Made by a program: the position numbers and the translations under genes
DNA from: Actinoplanes xinjiangensis
GTDB taxonomy: Bacteria; Actinomycetota; Actinomycetes; Mycobacteriales; Micromonosporaceae
Length of the DNA: 64,000 nucleotides
Assembly (NCBI RefSeq): GCF_003148685.1
Contig: NZ_QGGR01000001.1
Location: 682,001-746,000, forward strand
Direction: 5' to 3'
The notes under the pieces: model-generated
What the model saw: only the letters and a program-made list of their open reading frames with translations
The model's database searches: none
What the model was told of the DNA's origin: nothing
Part shown: piece after piece, positions 44,494 through 53,258 of the stretch
Position numbering within the stretch: position 1 is the stretch's first letter
How the letters are laid out: each line of letters begins with the position of its first letter

Positions 44494-45705
44494 GTGGAGT
44501 TCTGGCTCGATCTCAATGATGAACAACGTGAGCTGCGTGACTGGGTGCACGGGTTCGCCGCGTCGGTGGTCCGGCCGGCCGCCTCGGAGTGGGACGAGCG
44601 GGAGGAGACTCCCTGGCCGGTCCTTCAGGAGGCGGCGAAGATCGGCCTGTACGGGTTCGAGTTCCTGGCCAACACCTGGGCCGACACCAGTGGCCTGAGT
44701 CTGCCGATCGCCAACGAGGAGCTGTTCTGGGGTGACGGCGGGATCGGGATGGCGCTGTCCGGGACGTCCCTCGCGGTGGCGGCGATCTTCGGGTCGGGGA
44801 CGCCGGATCAGCTGATGGAGTGGGTGCCGCAGTGCTTCGGTGACGCCGCGGACCCGAAGGTGGGGGCGTTCTGCAGCACCGAGCCGGAGGCCGGTTCGGA
44901 TGTCGCGGCGATGCGGACGCGGGCGGTCTATCACGAGGCCACCGACGAGTGGGTGCTCAGCGGGCAGAAGGCGTATGCGACGAACGGCGGCATCGCGAAC
45001 ATCCACGTGGTGACGGCGAGTGTGGACCCGTCGCTCGGGTCGCGGGGGCAGGCCGCGTTCGTGGTGCCGCCGAACACGAAGGGCCTGGCCGCGACGCGGA
45101 AGCTGAAGAAGCTGGGGCTGCGGGCCTCGCACACCGCGGACGTGTTCCTCGACGACGTGCGGGTGCCCGGCAGCTGTCTGCTGGGCGGCAAGGAGGCCCT
45201 GGACAAGCGGCTGGCCCGGGCCCGTGAGGGGCAGCGACGGTCGGGGCAGGCGGCGATGCGGACGTTCGAGTTGTCCCGGCCGGCTGTCGGTGCGCAGGCG
45301 CTGGGCATCGCGCGGGCGGCGTACGAGTACGCGCTGGAGTACGCGAAGACCCGCGTCCAGTTCGGCCGGCCGATCATCGAGAACCAGGCGGTGGCGTTCG
45401 CGCTGGCCGACATGCGCACCGAGATCGACGCGGCGCGGCTGCTGGTGTGGCGGGCCGCGTGGATGGGGCGCAACGAGAAGCCGTTCGAGGCCGGTGAGGG
45501 CTCGATGTCGAAGTTGAAGGCCGGTGAGGTGGCGGTCGCCGTCACCGAGAAGGCGGTGCAGATCCTCGGCGGGGCCGGCTACCTGCGGGAGCACCCGGTG
45601 GAACGGATGTACCGGGACGCCAAGATCTACACGATCTTCGAGGGCACCTCGGAGATTCAGCGGCTGGTGATCGCCCGTGCCGTCTCCGGCGTCCAGATCC
45701 GCTGA
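44494..45705 (+). CDS. Acyl-CoA dehydrogenase
   Basis: GTG 44494 follows GGCGGAGGGG; 403 residues of the standard ACAD fold. FAD/substrate motifs: [15 protein letters not shown] near 130, YATNGG near 161, and the C-terminal [17 protein letters not shown] in which E383 is the expected catalytic base. It performs the first step of beta-oxidation or a branched-chain acyl-CoA oxidation with an electron-transfer flavoprotein. Its stop overlaps the start of the synthetase gene by one base. Confidence 0.95.
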   Translation: MEFWLDLNDEQRELRDWVHGFAASVVRPAASEWDEREETPWPVLQEAAKIGLYGFEFLANTWADTSGLSLPIANEELFWGDGGIGMALSGTSLAVAAIFGSGTPDQLMEWVPQCFGDAADPKVGAFCSTEPEAGSDVAAMRTRAVYHEATDEWVLSGQKAYATNGGIANIHVVTASVDPSLGSRGQAAFVVPPNTKGLAATRKLKKLGLRASHTADVFLDDVRVPGSCLLGGKEALDKRLARAREGQRRSGQAAMRTFELSRPAVGAQALGIARAAYEYALEYAKTRVQFGRPIIENQAVAFALADMRTEIDAARLLVWRAAWMGRNEKPFEAGEGSMSKLKAGEVAVAVTEKAVQILGGAGYLREHPVERMYRDAKIYTIFEGTSEIQRLVIARAVSGVQIR

Positions 45706-47195
45706 TGGACGCCCTGTTCATCGCGTCGACGATGGCGCGGCGGGGGCTGCTGACGCCGGGTGACCCGGTGCGGGTGGCACGGCAGTTCGGGGCACTGGGC
45801 CGGTGGGGTTTCGGGCTGGCCGGCGAGTTGCGGCAGGCGGCGGCCCGCAGCCCGCGGCGGATCGCGGTGATCGACGACGAGCGGCAGGTGACGTACGCCG
45901 AACTGCTGGACCGCTCGGCCCGGCTGGCCGCCGCGCTGCCGGTGCGGGCCGGTGACCGGGTCGGCCTGCTGTGCCGCAATTCGGCCCGCATGCTGGGGGC
46001 CATGATCGGGGTCGCCACCCGGGGCGCCGACGTGGTGCTGATCAACACCGGGTTGTCGGGGCACCAGCTCGACCAGGTCGTGCAGGGCCAGGGGCTGGCC
46101 GCGCTGATCCACGACGACGAGTTCGCCGACCGGATCGCCGGCGTCCCGCACCGGATCGGCGGGACACAGGTCGACGAGCTGATCGAGGCCACCCCGGCCG
46201 GGCTCACGGTGCCACCGGAACGGCCGGGCCGGACGATCGTGCTGACTTCCGGGACGACCGGGGTGCCGAAGGGCGCGCGACGGCCGACGCCCGGCGGGTT
46301 CAGCCCGCTCTGCTCGGTGATCGACCGGATCCCGCTGCGCGCCGGGGAACGGATCATGATCGCGGCGCCGCTGTTCCACACCTGGGGTTACGCCGGCATG
46401 CAGATCGCGCTGGCGTTGCGGGCGACGATCGTGCTGCGCCGGCGCTTCGACCCGGCCGGGCTGGTGGCGGATCTCGGGGAGCACCGGGTCACGGCGCTGG
46501 TGGCCGTACCGGTGATGCTCCAGAATCTGATGGACGTCTCCACCGCCTATCGCGGGCTGCGGGTGGCGGCGGTGAGCGGCTCGGCGTTGCCCGGTGGCCT
46601 CGCCACCCGGTTCATGGACCGGTACGGCGACGTGCTCTACAACCTGTACGGCTCGACCGAGGCCTCGTGGGTCTCCATCGCCACCCCCGCCGACCTGCGG
46701 GAGGCGCCCACGACGGCGGGCCGGCCGCCGCACGGCACGCGGATCCGGATCGTCGACGGCCAGATCCACGTCAGCAACGGCATGCTGTTCGAGGGCTACA
46801 CCGGGCAGGACACCGCCGGGCGCACCGAGGTCTGCACCGGTGACCTGGGCCATCTCGACGACGAGGGGCGGCTCTACGTCGACGGCCGGGCCGACGACAT
46901 GATCGTCTCCGGTGGGGAGAACATCTTCCCGGCCGAGGTGGAGGACCTGCTGGCCGCGCTGCCGCAGGTCCGTGAGGTGGCGGTGGTCGGCGTCCCGGAC
47001 GACGACTGGGGCCAGCGGCTCGCCGCCCATCTGGTGCTGCGCCCGGGTGAGCGGCTCGACGCCGAGGCGGTTCGTGAGCACGTGCGCCGGCACCTGGCCC
47101 GGTTCTGCGTGCCCCGTGACGTGCTGTTCCTGGACGAACTGCCGCGCAACGCCACCGGCAAGGTCCTGAAACGGGATCTCCCGCGCAACTCCTGA
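45705..47195 (+). CDS. Fatty-acid/acyl-CoA synthetase (AMP-binding, FadD-like)
   Basis: A 496-residue ANL-superfamily enzyme. P-loop TSGTTGVPKG at 181-190, FHTWGY near 223, YNLYGSTEASWVS near 309, TGDLG near 380, and the C-terminal catalytic lysine region LPRNATGKVLKRDLP near 480. It activates a carboxylic acid to the acyl-CoA, probably the substrate of the coupled acyl-CoA dehydrogenase. The chain length is not evident. The ATG overlaps the preceding stop (TGATG). Confidence 0.94.
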   Translation: MDALFIASTMARRGLLTPGDPVRVARQFGALGRWGFGLAGELRQAAARSPRRIAVIDDERQVTYAELLDRSARLAAALPVRAGDRVGLLCRNSARMLGAMIGVATRGADVVLINTGLSGHQLDQVVQGQGLAALIHDDEFADRIAGVPHRIGGTQVDELIEATPAGLTVPPERPGRTIVLTSGTTGVPKGARRPTPGGFSPLCSVIDRIPLRAGERIMIAAPLFHTWGYAGMQIALALRATIVLRRRFDPAGLVADLGEHRVTALVAVPVMLQNLMDVSTAYRGLRVAAVSGSALPGGLATRFMDRYGDVLYNLYGSTEASWVSIATPADLREAPTTAGRPPHGTRIRIVDGQIHVSNGMLFEGYTGQDTAGRTEVCTGDLGHLDDEGRLYVDGRADDMIVSGGENIFPAEVEDLLAALPQVREVAVVGVPDDDWGQRLAAHLVLRPGERLDAEAVREHVRRHLARFCVPRDVLFLDELPRNATGKVLKRDLPRNS

Positions 47196-47273
47196 ACGCG
47201 AGTTTTGCTCCCACCTGCACCAACGTGACCTTCGAGTGGACCGGGCACGTCCATTGTGGTCAGGGTGGGATGC

Positions 47274-47792
47274 ATGCTGCTGCTGCCGGGCGACGCGTTT
47301 CCGGGCATGTTCCGGTCGTTCGAGCGGACCGCCTTCCACCTGGAGGTCCGCGACGTCTATCACGCGCCTGAGGAGGCGGTGCCGTTCCAGCGGTTCCTGG
47401 ACGGCGAGCCCGACGACTTCGCCTGGCAGCGGCCATGGCTCGAGCTGATGCGGGAGGTGACCGAGTCGGGCCGCAGCGTGCGCCGGCTGCGGGTGGCGCC
47501 GGTGCCGCACGTGGACTACACGCGCTGGCTGCTGAGCATCTCCGGGGCCAACGTGGAGGCCGGCGAGGACATCCGGTGGCTGCCGCGGACCGCCGCGGAG
47601 GGGCTTCCGGTCGCCGACGACGACTTCTGGCTCTTCGACGACCGGCGGGTGGTGTTCACCCTGTTCGCCCCGGACGGGTCCGGGGCGGGCGGCGCGGTCA
47701 CCGAGGACCCGGCGATCGTCCGGCACTGTGTACGGATCCGGACCGCCCTGTGGGCGGCCGGCATCCCGCACGACGACTACCTCAAAGGTTGA
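47274..47792 (+). CDS. DUF6879 family protein
   Basis: ATG 47274 lies after AGGGTGGGA; 172 residues. The sequence (FERTAFHLEVRDVYHAPEEAVPFQRFLDGEPDD..., then WLSISGANVEAGEDIRWLPR-like and FWLFDDRRVVFTLF) matches DUF6879, small actinobacterial proteins often found beside XRE regulators. No helix-turn-helix or TM segment is visible, and function is unknown. Its 3' end overlaps that of the convergent giant helicase gene by 11 bp. Confidence 0.8.
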   Translation: MLLLPGDAFPGMFRSFERTAFHLEVRDVYHAPEEAVPFQRFLDGEPDDFAWQRPWLELMREVTESGRSVRRLRVAPVPHVDYTRWLLSISGANVEAGEDIRWLPRTAAEGLPVADDDFWLFDDRRVVFTLFAPDGSGAGGAVTEDPAIVRHCVRIRTALWAAGIPHDDYLKG

Positions 47793-50700
47793 CCTCGATC
47801 CGCATCCCGGCGCCGGCCTCCTCGCGGCGGGGCAGGGTCGCCGGGTCGGGCAGGTCCAGCAGGTCGTTCTCGGGCGCCGCGATCAGCCCGTTGCGGTGGG
47901 CGATGAGCCGCCCCGCCGCCACCAGCTCGTCGAGCATCGCGGCGAGCCGGGCCGCGCCGGTACGGCTGCCGCTCCACCCGAAGAGCCGGCCGGCCGCGGC
48001 GAGCAGGTCCTCGCCCTCGACCAGCCCGGCGTCGAGCACCAGATACTCCAGGGCGAGCTGGAGTTCGGCTTCGGCGACCTGGTCGGGTTTGCGGTTCACC
48101 CCGTCCGCGGGGACCCGGACCGCCGGGATCGGCGCGTCGGGGCCGGTCACGAACGCCCCGTCGAACCCGGCCCGGGACTGCGTGATCGCCGCCTCGATGG
48201 CGGCCTTGAGCTGCTGGGTGAGGCGGCTCAGGCCCCACGCCTCGCGGATCCGGCGGGTCAGGGTGGCCACGTGCACCGGGCCCTCCACCTCGGCGATGTG
48301 CTCGACCGTGTCGATGAGCAGCCGCCGGGCCGCGGCATCGTCCAGCCGGGTCGTGGCCGGCAGTGGTGCCACCTCGGCCCGCTCGTAGGGCAGCGCCCAC
48401 TCGGGCCGCTGCGCCGGGCGGACGGTCAGCGTCTGCTCCGGCAGGTCGGCGAAGACGTCCGGGGTGGCCAGGGCGTTCTCGACGGCGACCCGCAGGCGGG
48501 CCTCCTCGGTCTCCCGGTCGGTGTGCCAGGCGACACTCCACACCCGGTGCAGGCGCCAGCCGAGGTCCTGGAGAACCTGGTCGTGCAGGCGGTCCCGGTC
48601 GCGGGCCGGTCCGGCCGACGGTTCGCAGCGGACACCGAGGACGTACGCGTCGCCGAGTCGTACCCCGATGCCGATGGGCAGCCCGTCCACCTGATGTCCC
48701 CAGCCGGTCAGGGTGGCCCGGACGGCCTCCTCCAGTGGGGTCAGCGGGCGTGTGCCGGTCGTCGGGCCACCGCATTCGACGTGGTCGAGGTAGGCAGCCA
48801 GCCGGCGTTCGCCCTCGCCGCCGGGCTCGTCACGGTCGGCGGCGCTGATCGCGGAGATCACCTCGACCCGCTGCCGGGCCCGGGTGATCGCCACGTCGAG
48901 ACGGCGGGCGCCGGTGGGCCCGCCGGCCGCGCCCAGGTCGGCGCCGGTGGACAGGATGATCACGTCGCGTTCGTCGCCCTGGGCGGCGTCGGCGCCCTCG
49001 ACCACGAAGTCGCCGAGGAAGCCCTCCAGATCGGGACGGCCGGTGAGGGTGGCCTCGACCGCGTCGGCGATGTCGTCGGCGTGCGCGGCGGTCAGCGTGA
49101 CGACACCCAGCGACAGCGACGGCCGGGTGGTGAGGTGGTGCAGGACGCGCTCGGCGACCGTACCGGCCTCGTCGTCCGGGGTCGCCGGGTAGAGCTGCAC
49201 GCCCAGGTCCGGCCCCGGCTCCTGAGCGGACGGGAAGGTGACCAGCCGGTCCTGGTAGAAGGCGTGGTTGGCGAAGGCGATCAGGCTCTCGTGCCGGCTG
49301 CGGTAGTGGGTGGTCAGGCCGAGCCGGGTGAAGGCGCCGCAGTCGTTCGCCACCACCAGCACCGACGGCTGGTCGCCGGCCGGCGGCAGCTGCGCGTCGT
49401 CGCCGACGATGACCAGCGACGTGCCGCGGTAGGCGCAGGCGACCGCGGCGGCCGGGGTCATCCGGGACGCCTCGTCGATCACCACGACGTCGAAGGCGGC
49501 CTGGCCGGGCAGCAGCCGGCTGACCGCGGACGGCGGCATGACCAGGCACGGTTTGAGGACGGTGACGGTGTCCCAGGCGGCGGCCAGCTGGTCACGGACC
49601 GGGAGGTGGCCGTTCTTCTTCTCGCCCTCCATCCGGATCCGTGCCGGGCCGCCGTCGCCCGCGTCCGGCCGGCGGGCGTGGAGCGCCTCGATGACGGCGC
49701 CGGCCGCGTCCTGCACCAGTTCGGCGTCGAGGCGGCGGAACTCGGCGGTCAGCTCGTCCCGGGCGGCGGACGCGAGCGGTTGCAGGCGCTCGTCCTCGGC
49801 GAGGATCGCATCGATCCAGGAGCGGTACACGGCCCGTTCGATCACCTCGCCGAGCCGGTGCACGTCCACCGCGTGGTCGGCGCAGTAGTCGACGACGCTG
49901 TCCACGCCGTATTCGGCGAGCACCCCGCGGGCCGCCAGGTACTCGAACCACTCGCCCTGGCCGGTGTCGTCGTCGAGCAGGTCACGCAGCAGGTCACGGG
50001 CGGTCTCGTAGCGGTCCAGCGCGGTGCCGAGGCGGACCTGACGGGCCGGGCCGAACGCGTCGATGATCCGCTGCCGGGCCGACTGCCACGTCTCGAGCAG
50101 GCCGGTCAGGTCCGGGGCCCGCCGTCCGGCGGTCATCGCCTGCGCCTGCTCGTTGTTGAGTGCGGCGTCGGTGCCGGTACGCAGCGTACGGGCGTGCGCC
50201 GTCCACTCGATCGCGTCCTCCAGCGCCCGCAGATCGGTCTGCTTGCCCTGGAACACCGGTCCGAGGGTGGTCTCGTAGCCGTGGCCGGCGGCGGCGAACG
50301 CCTGCTCGGCCTCGATCACGTCCCGGCGTACCTCGATGACGCCGATCGCCTCGGCGACGTTGAGGTCCCGGCCCACCGCGTCGCCGAGCTGCTTGAGCAG
50401 GGCGGCGGTGTCGCGCAGCGGCCCGACCTGGGCGCGCATCCAGCTGATGGCGTGCTGCACCGGGCCGTGGCCGAGTTCGGGCCGGCCCGCCGGGTCGGGT
50501 TCCGGGCGCAGCGTGGCCCGCCAGTGCCGGAACACGTCGCGGGCCTCGGTGACCGCCCGGTGCAGCTCGTCGCCGGCCACATGCGGGGCGCAGACGTAGT
50601 CGACGACCTGGCCGAGCGCCTCCGGCGGGGTGACCCGCAGGACCTCGGCGACGGTCTGCAGGGCCCGGCCGATCGCCGGGAAGTCGGTGTCGAGCCGCTT

Positions 50701-53058
50701 CCAGTAGCGGCCGAGCATGTGCGCCTGCTGCTGTTCGGCGGCGACCAGGCCCTCGTGGGCGCGGCGCCACGCGACGGCGAGCCCGAGTTCGGCGACCGCC
50801 TCCTCGACGCCGATCCCCGGCTGGGTGAACCCGGCGACCGTCTCCTTGTCGCGGCGGTGCGGGGCGAGCAGCTTGCGGGCGCCGCGGTGCACGGTGGCGA
50901 ACCGTTCGGCCAGTTCCTCGACGGGGGCGGAGAGCGCCGCGTCGGTGAAGATCTCCCGGGCCACCGCACGGGCGGCGCTGACCGCCTCGACGTGCAGTCG
51001 CAACGTGCCGGCGGCGGTGTGCACGGCGGACTGGGCGCCCGGCGAGAACCACGACCGGTCCGGTTTGTCGGGCCGGGCACCCAGTTCGGTGATCAGGTGG
51101 ACCAGCTCGACGTCGGAGAAGGTGATCACGTCGGGCAGGCCGAGACGGGTGGTCGCCCGGTCCAGGTTGCGCTGCTGGTGCTCCAGTTCGTCGGCGTCCG
51201 CGGCGAACCGGCCGGCCAGCGCCTTGGCCTCGGCGGCGGTGAGCGGCTCGGTGCGGACCGCCGGCGGTTCCAGGCGCGGCGTCTCGGGGACGGCGTCCAG
51301 GTCCATCGGGGCGGCCAGCACCTCCCACGGGACACCGGCGCGGTGCCGGACCGCCTCCGCGGCGCGCCGGCTCACCTCCAGACGCTGGGCCAGCTCCTCG
51401 GCGGCCTGCCGGACCGGGCGCAGGCTGATCGCGGTCAGCCACTGGTCGGCGACCCCGGGCGGGCGCTGCGCGGCGTGCTCGGCGATCTCGGAGAGGGTGG
51501 CGGCGTCGGTCGGCAGGCGCAGGTGGAACGCGGCGGTGACGGCCGCGTTCTCGGCGGCGGCCGCGGCCAGACTCTCCAGCGCGAGCAGGGCCTCCTGCAG
51601 CGCCTCGCCCAGCGGCTCCGGCTCGACGACCTCACGCCACCGGAACCCGCTGCGCTCGTTGGCCGGCCGCCAGGCCCGGGTGAGGCGCTCAGCGGCGCCC
51701 CGGATGCGGTCCAGGGCCTCGTCGGTCAGGGCCGCGGCGTGCAGCGCGGGCGCGGGCGCCTCCGGCACCCCAGCGAGCCCGGCGAAACGGCCGATCATGT
51801 CCTGCAGGCTGCGGCTCAGCGGTGGGCGCGGTTCGTTCACGGCCCGGGCGTACGCGTTGAGCTGCTCCCGCCGTTCCCGGAGCAGGTCACGGGCGTCGGC
51901 GTCCATGCCGGGCCCGGGAAGGGCGGCGGCGTCGAGGGCGGCGGCGAGCGTGGCGGCCACCTGCTTACGGGAGGCGCGGGGCCCATGCAGGTCGAGCAGG
52001 TAGTTGCCGAGTCCCGCGGCGGCCAGCCGGTGCTGGACGGTGTCCAGGGCGGACGCCTTCTCGGAGACGAACAGGACCCGCTTCCCGGCGTGCGCGAGAG
52101 CGCCGATCATGTTGGCGATGGTCTGCGACTTGCCGGTACCGGGCGGGCCGTCGACGACGAAGCTGTGCCCCTCGCAGGCGGCCGCCACGCAGGCACGCTG
52201 GGCGGCGTCGGCGTCCAGGACCAGCGGCACGTCGTCGGGCGGGGCCAGGGCGTCGATCTCGTCGGCGGAGGCCGGTTCGAACGCGAACGCCCCCGGGGTG
52301 CCGTCGGCCTCGGAGAGCGCCCGGACCACCGGGTGCGCCAGGACACGATCCTCGTTCTCCAGCAGGTCGCGGTGGATCGCCTCGGCCGCCGGGTCGAACC
52401 GGGCCAGCACCGTGATCGCGGCGGTGCGCCAGCCGGGCTGCCGGCTCACCGCGGCACCGATCGCGGCGGTGAGCGCGGCCACGTCGAAGTCGGCCAGGTC
52501 CGCGCCGTCCAGCAGGTCGTCCACCTCGGGCAGGGTGATGCCGAGCCGGCCCAGCCGGGCGGCCAGCGCCGGGTTGACGATCGGGTCACCGGCGCCGGCC
52601 CGCAGCCGCGGCACCTCGCCGGGACCGAGGGTGACCAGGTCGACGGGGATCAGCAGCAGTGGACTGGCATGGGCGGTGCCGTCGGTGTCCTGCCAGTGCA
52701 GCAGGCCGACGGCCAGGTGGAGCACGTCGACGCCGCGGTCGGCCTGCTCCAGCTGGGCGTGCCGGCGCAGGCGGCGCAGCAGTGGGGTGAGCACCCCCTC
52801 GGGCAGGTCGGTCCGCAGGGCGCCGGTGGTCTTCTTCGCCCCGGCGCCGGTCAACGGGCAGTCGCGGCCGTGGCGCAGGGCCGCGACGACACCGGCCGGA
52901 TCGGGGGCGACGATCTCGACGAGGTCGGCGCCGCCGCGCGGCAGGTCGATGAGACGGTTGGCGCCGCCGGGTTCGACGAGCCCGTCGCGCCAGGCCGCGA
53001 GCGCCGCCCGGACGTCGTCGCCCGGGTCGGCAGGTCCTTCAGCATCATCGGGCCGCAT
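47782..53058 (-). CDS. DUF4011-type SF1 helicase with degenerate nuclease-like domain (Hhe-like)
   Basis: A 1758-residue protein. Order: DUF4011-like N-terminus (about 30-200; ANRLIDLPRG, SPLLLIPVDL), SF1 helicase with Walker A DGPPGTGKSQT (303-313), a long alpha-helical insertion (about 400-1150), Walker B VVIDEASRM (about 1190), GDDAQLPP, and a final motif VAITRARQRVEV (about 1393). Then comes a restriction-endonuclease-like/Vsr-like domain (about 1430-1520; GWGHQVDGLPIGIG...LQDLGWRLHRVWS) and a DUF3320-like C-terminus. This architecture is that of Hhe, a single-gene antiphage system described from defence-island mining. The usual D and E of the nuclease core seem replaced (see findings). 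It stands alone, convergent with a DUF6879 gene. Confidence 0.85.
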   Translation of the reverse strand: MRPDDAEGPADPGDDVRAALAAWRDGLVEPGGANRLIDLPRGGADLVEIVAPDPAGVVAALRHGRDCPLTGAGAKKTTGALRTDLPEGVLTPLLRRLRRHAQLEQADRGVDVLHLAVGLLHWQDTDGTAHASPLLLIPVDLVTLGPGEVPRLRAGAGDPIVNPALAARLGRLGITLPEVDDLLDGADLADFDVAALTAAIGAAVSRQPGWRTAAITVLARFDPAAEAIHRDLLENEDRVLAHPVVRALSEADGTPGAFAFEPASADEIDALAPPDDVPLVLDADAAQRACVAAACEGHSFVVDGPPGTGKSQTIANMIGALAHAGKRVLFVSEKASALDTVQHRLAAAGLGNYLLDLHGPRASRKQVAATLAAALDAAALPGPGMDADARDLLRERREQLNAYARAVNEPRPPLSRSLQDMIGRFAGLAGVPEAPAPALHAAALTDEALDRIRGAAERLTRAWRPANERSGFRWREVVEPEPLGEALQEALLALESLAAAAAENAAVTAAFHLRLPTDAATLSEIAEHAAQRPPGVADQWLTAISLRPVRQAAEELAQRLEVSRRAAEAVRHRAGVPWEVLAAPMDLDAVPETPRLEPPAVRTEPLTAAEAKALAGRFAADADELEHQQRNLDRATTRLGLPDVITFSDVELVHLITELGARPDKPDRSWFSPGAQSAVHTAAGTLRLHVEAVSAARAVAREIFTDAALSAPVEELAERFATVHRGARKLLAPHRRDKETVAGFTQPGIGVEEAVAELGLAVAWRRAHEGLVAAEQQQAHMLGRYWKRLDTDFPAIGRALQTVAEVLRVTPPEALGQVVDYVCAPHVAGDELHRAVTEARDVFRHWRATLRPEPDPAGRPELGHGPVQHAISWMRAQVGPLRDTAALLKQLGDAVGRDLNVAEAIGVIEVRRDVIEAEQAFAAAGHGYETTLGPVFQGKQTDLRALEDAIEWTAHARTLRTGTDAALNNEQAQAMTAGRRAPDLTGLLETWQSARQRIIDAFGPARQVRLGTALDRYETARDLLRDLLDDDTGQGEWFEYLAARGVLAEYGVDSVVDYCADHAVDVHRLGEVIERAVYRSWIDAILAEDERLQPLASAARDELTAEFRRLDAELVQDAAGAVIEALHARRPDAGDGGPARIRMEGEKKNGHLPVRDQLAAAWDTVTVLKPCLVMPPSAVSRLLPGQAAFDVVVIDEASRMTPAAAVACAYRGTSLVIVGDDAQLPPAGDQPSVLVVANDCGAFTRLGLTTHYRSRHESLIAFANHAFYQDRLVTFPSAQEPGPDLGVQLYPATPDDEAGTVAERVLHHLTTRPSLSLGVVTLTAAHADDIADAVEATLTGRPDLEGFLGDFVVEGADAAQGDERDVIILSTGADLGAAGGPTGARRLDVAITRARQRVEVISAISAADRDEPGGEGERRLAAYLDHVECGGPTTGTRPLTPLEEAVRATLTGWGHQVDGLPIGIGVRLGDAYVLGVRCEPSAGPARDRDRLHDQVLQDLGWRLHRVWSVAWHTDRETEEARLRVAVENALATPDVFADLPEQTLTVRPAQRPEWALPYERAEVAPLPATTRLDDAAARRLLIDTVEHIAEVEGPVHVATLTRRIREAWGLSRLTQQLKAAIEAAITQSRAGFDGAFVTGPDAPIPAVRVPADGVNRKPDQVAEAELQLALEYLVLDAGLVEGEDLLAAAGRLFGWSGSRTGAARLAAMLDELVAAGRLIAHRNGLIAAPENDLLDLPDPATLPRREEAGAGMRIEVNL

Positions 53059-53258
53059 GTGCCCATTCCAGCAAGGCCATGGGTGCCACGTTGCCTATTT
53101 GCCCGCAAACAGTAGGCCAATAGCCGGACATATCACCCGTCACGCCCCGCCAGTCATCGCCCACTGGGGTATCACGGCCGCCGAATCCGCCCCCGAACGA
53201 CGGCCGGCCGCCACTCAGCCCGGTGATCCGGTGGTGGGCTGAGCGGCGCCGCCGGGCG

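Noticed and set aside
47728..53115. A 1795-codon open frame on the plus strand opposite the helicase
   Set aside because: It mirrors the helicase gene in a GC-rich genome where antisense frames stay open; its translation is Arg/Gly/Val-rich without any motif, whereas the minus strand has complete helicase motifs.
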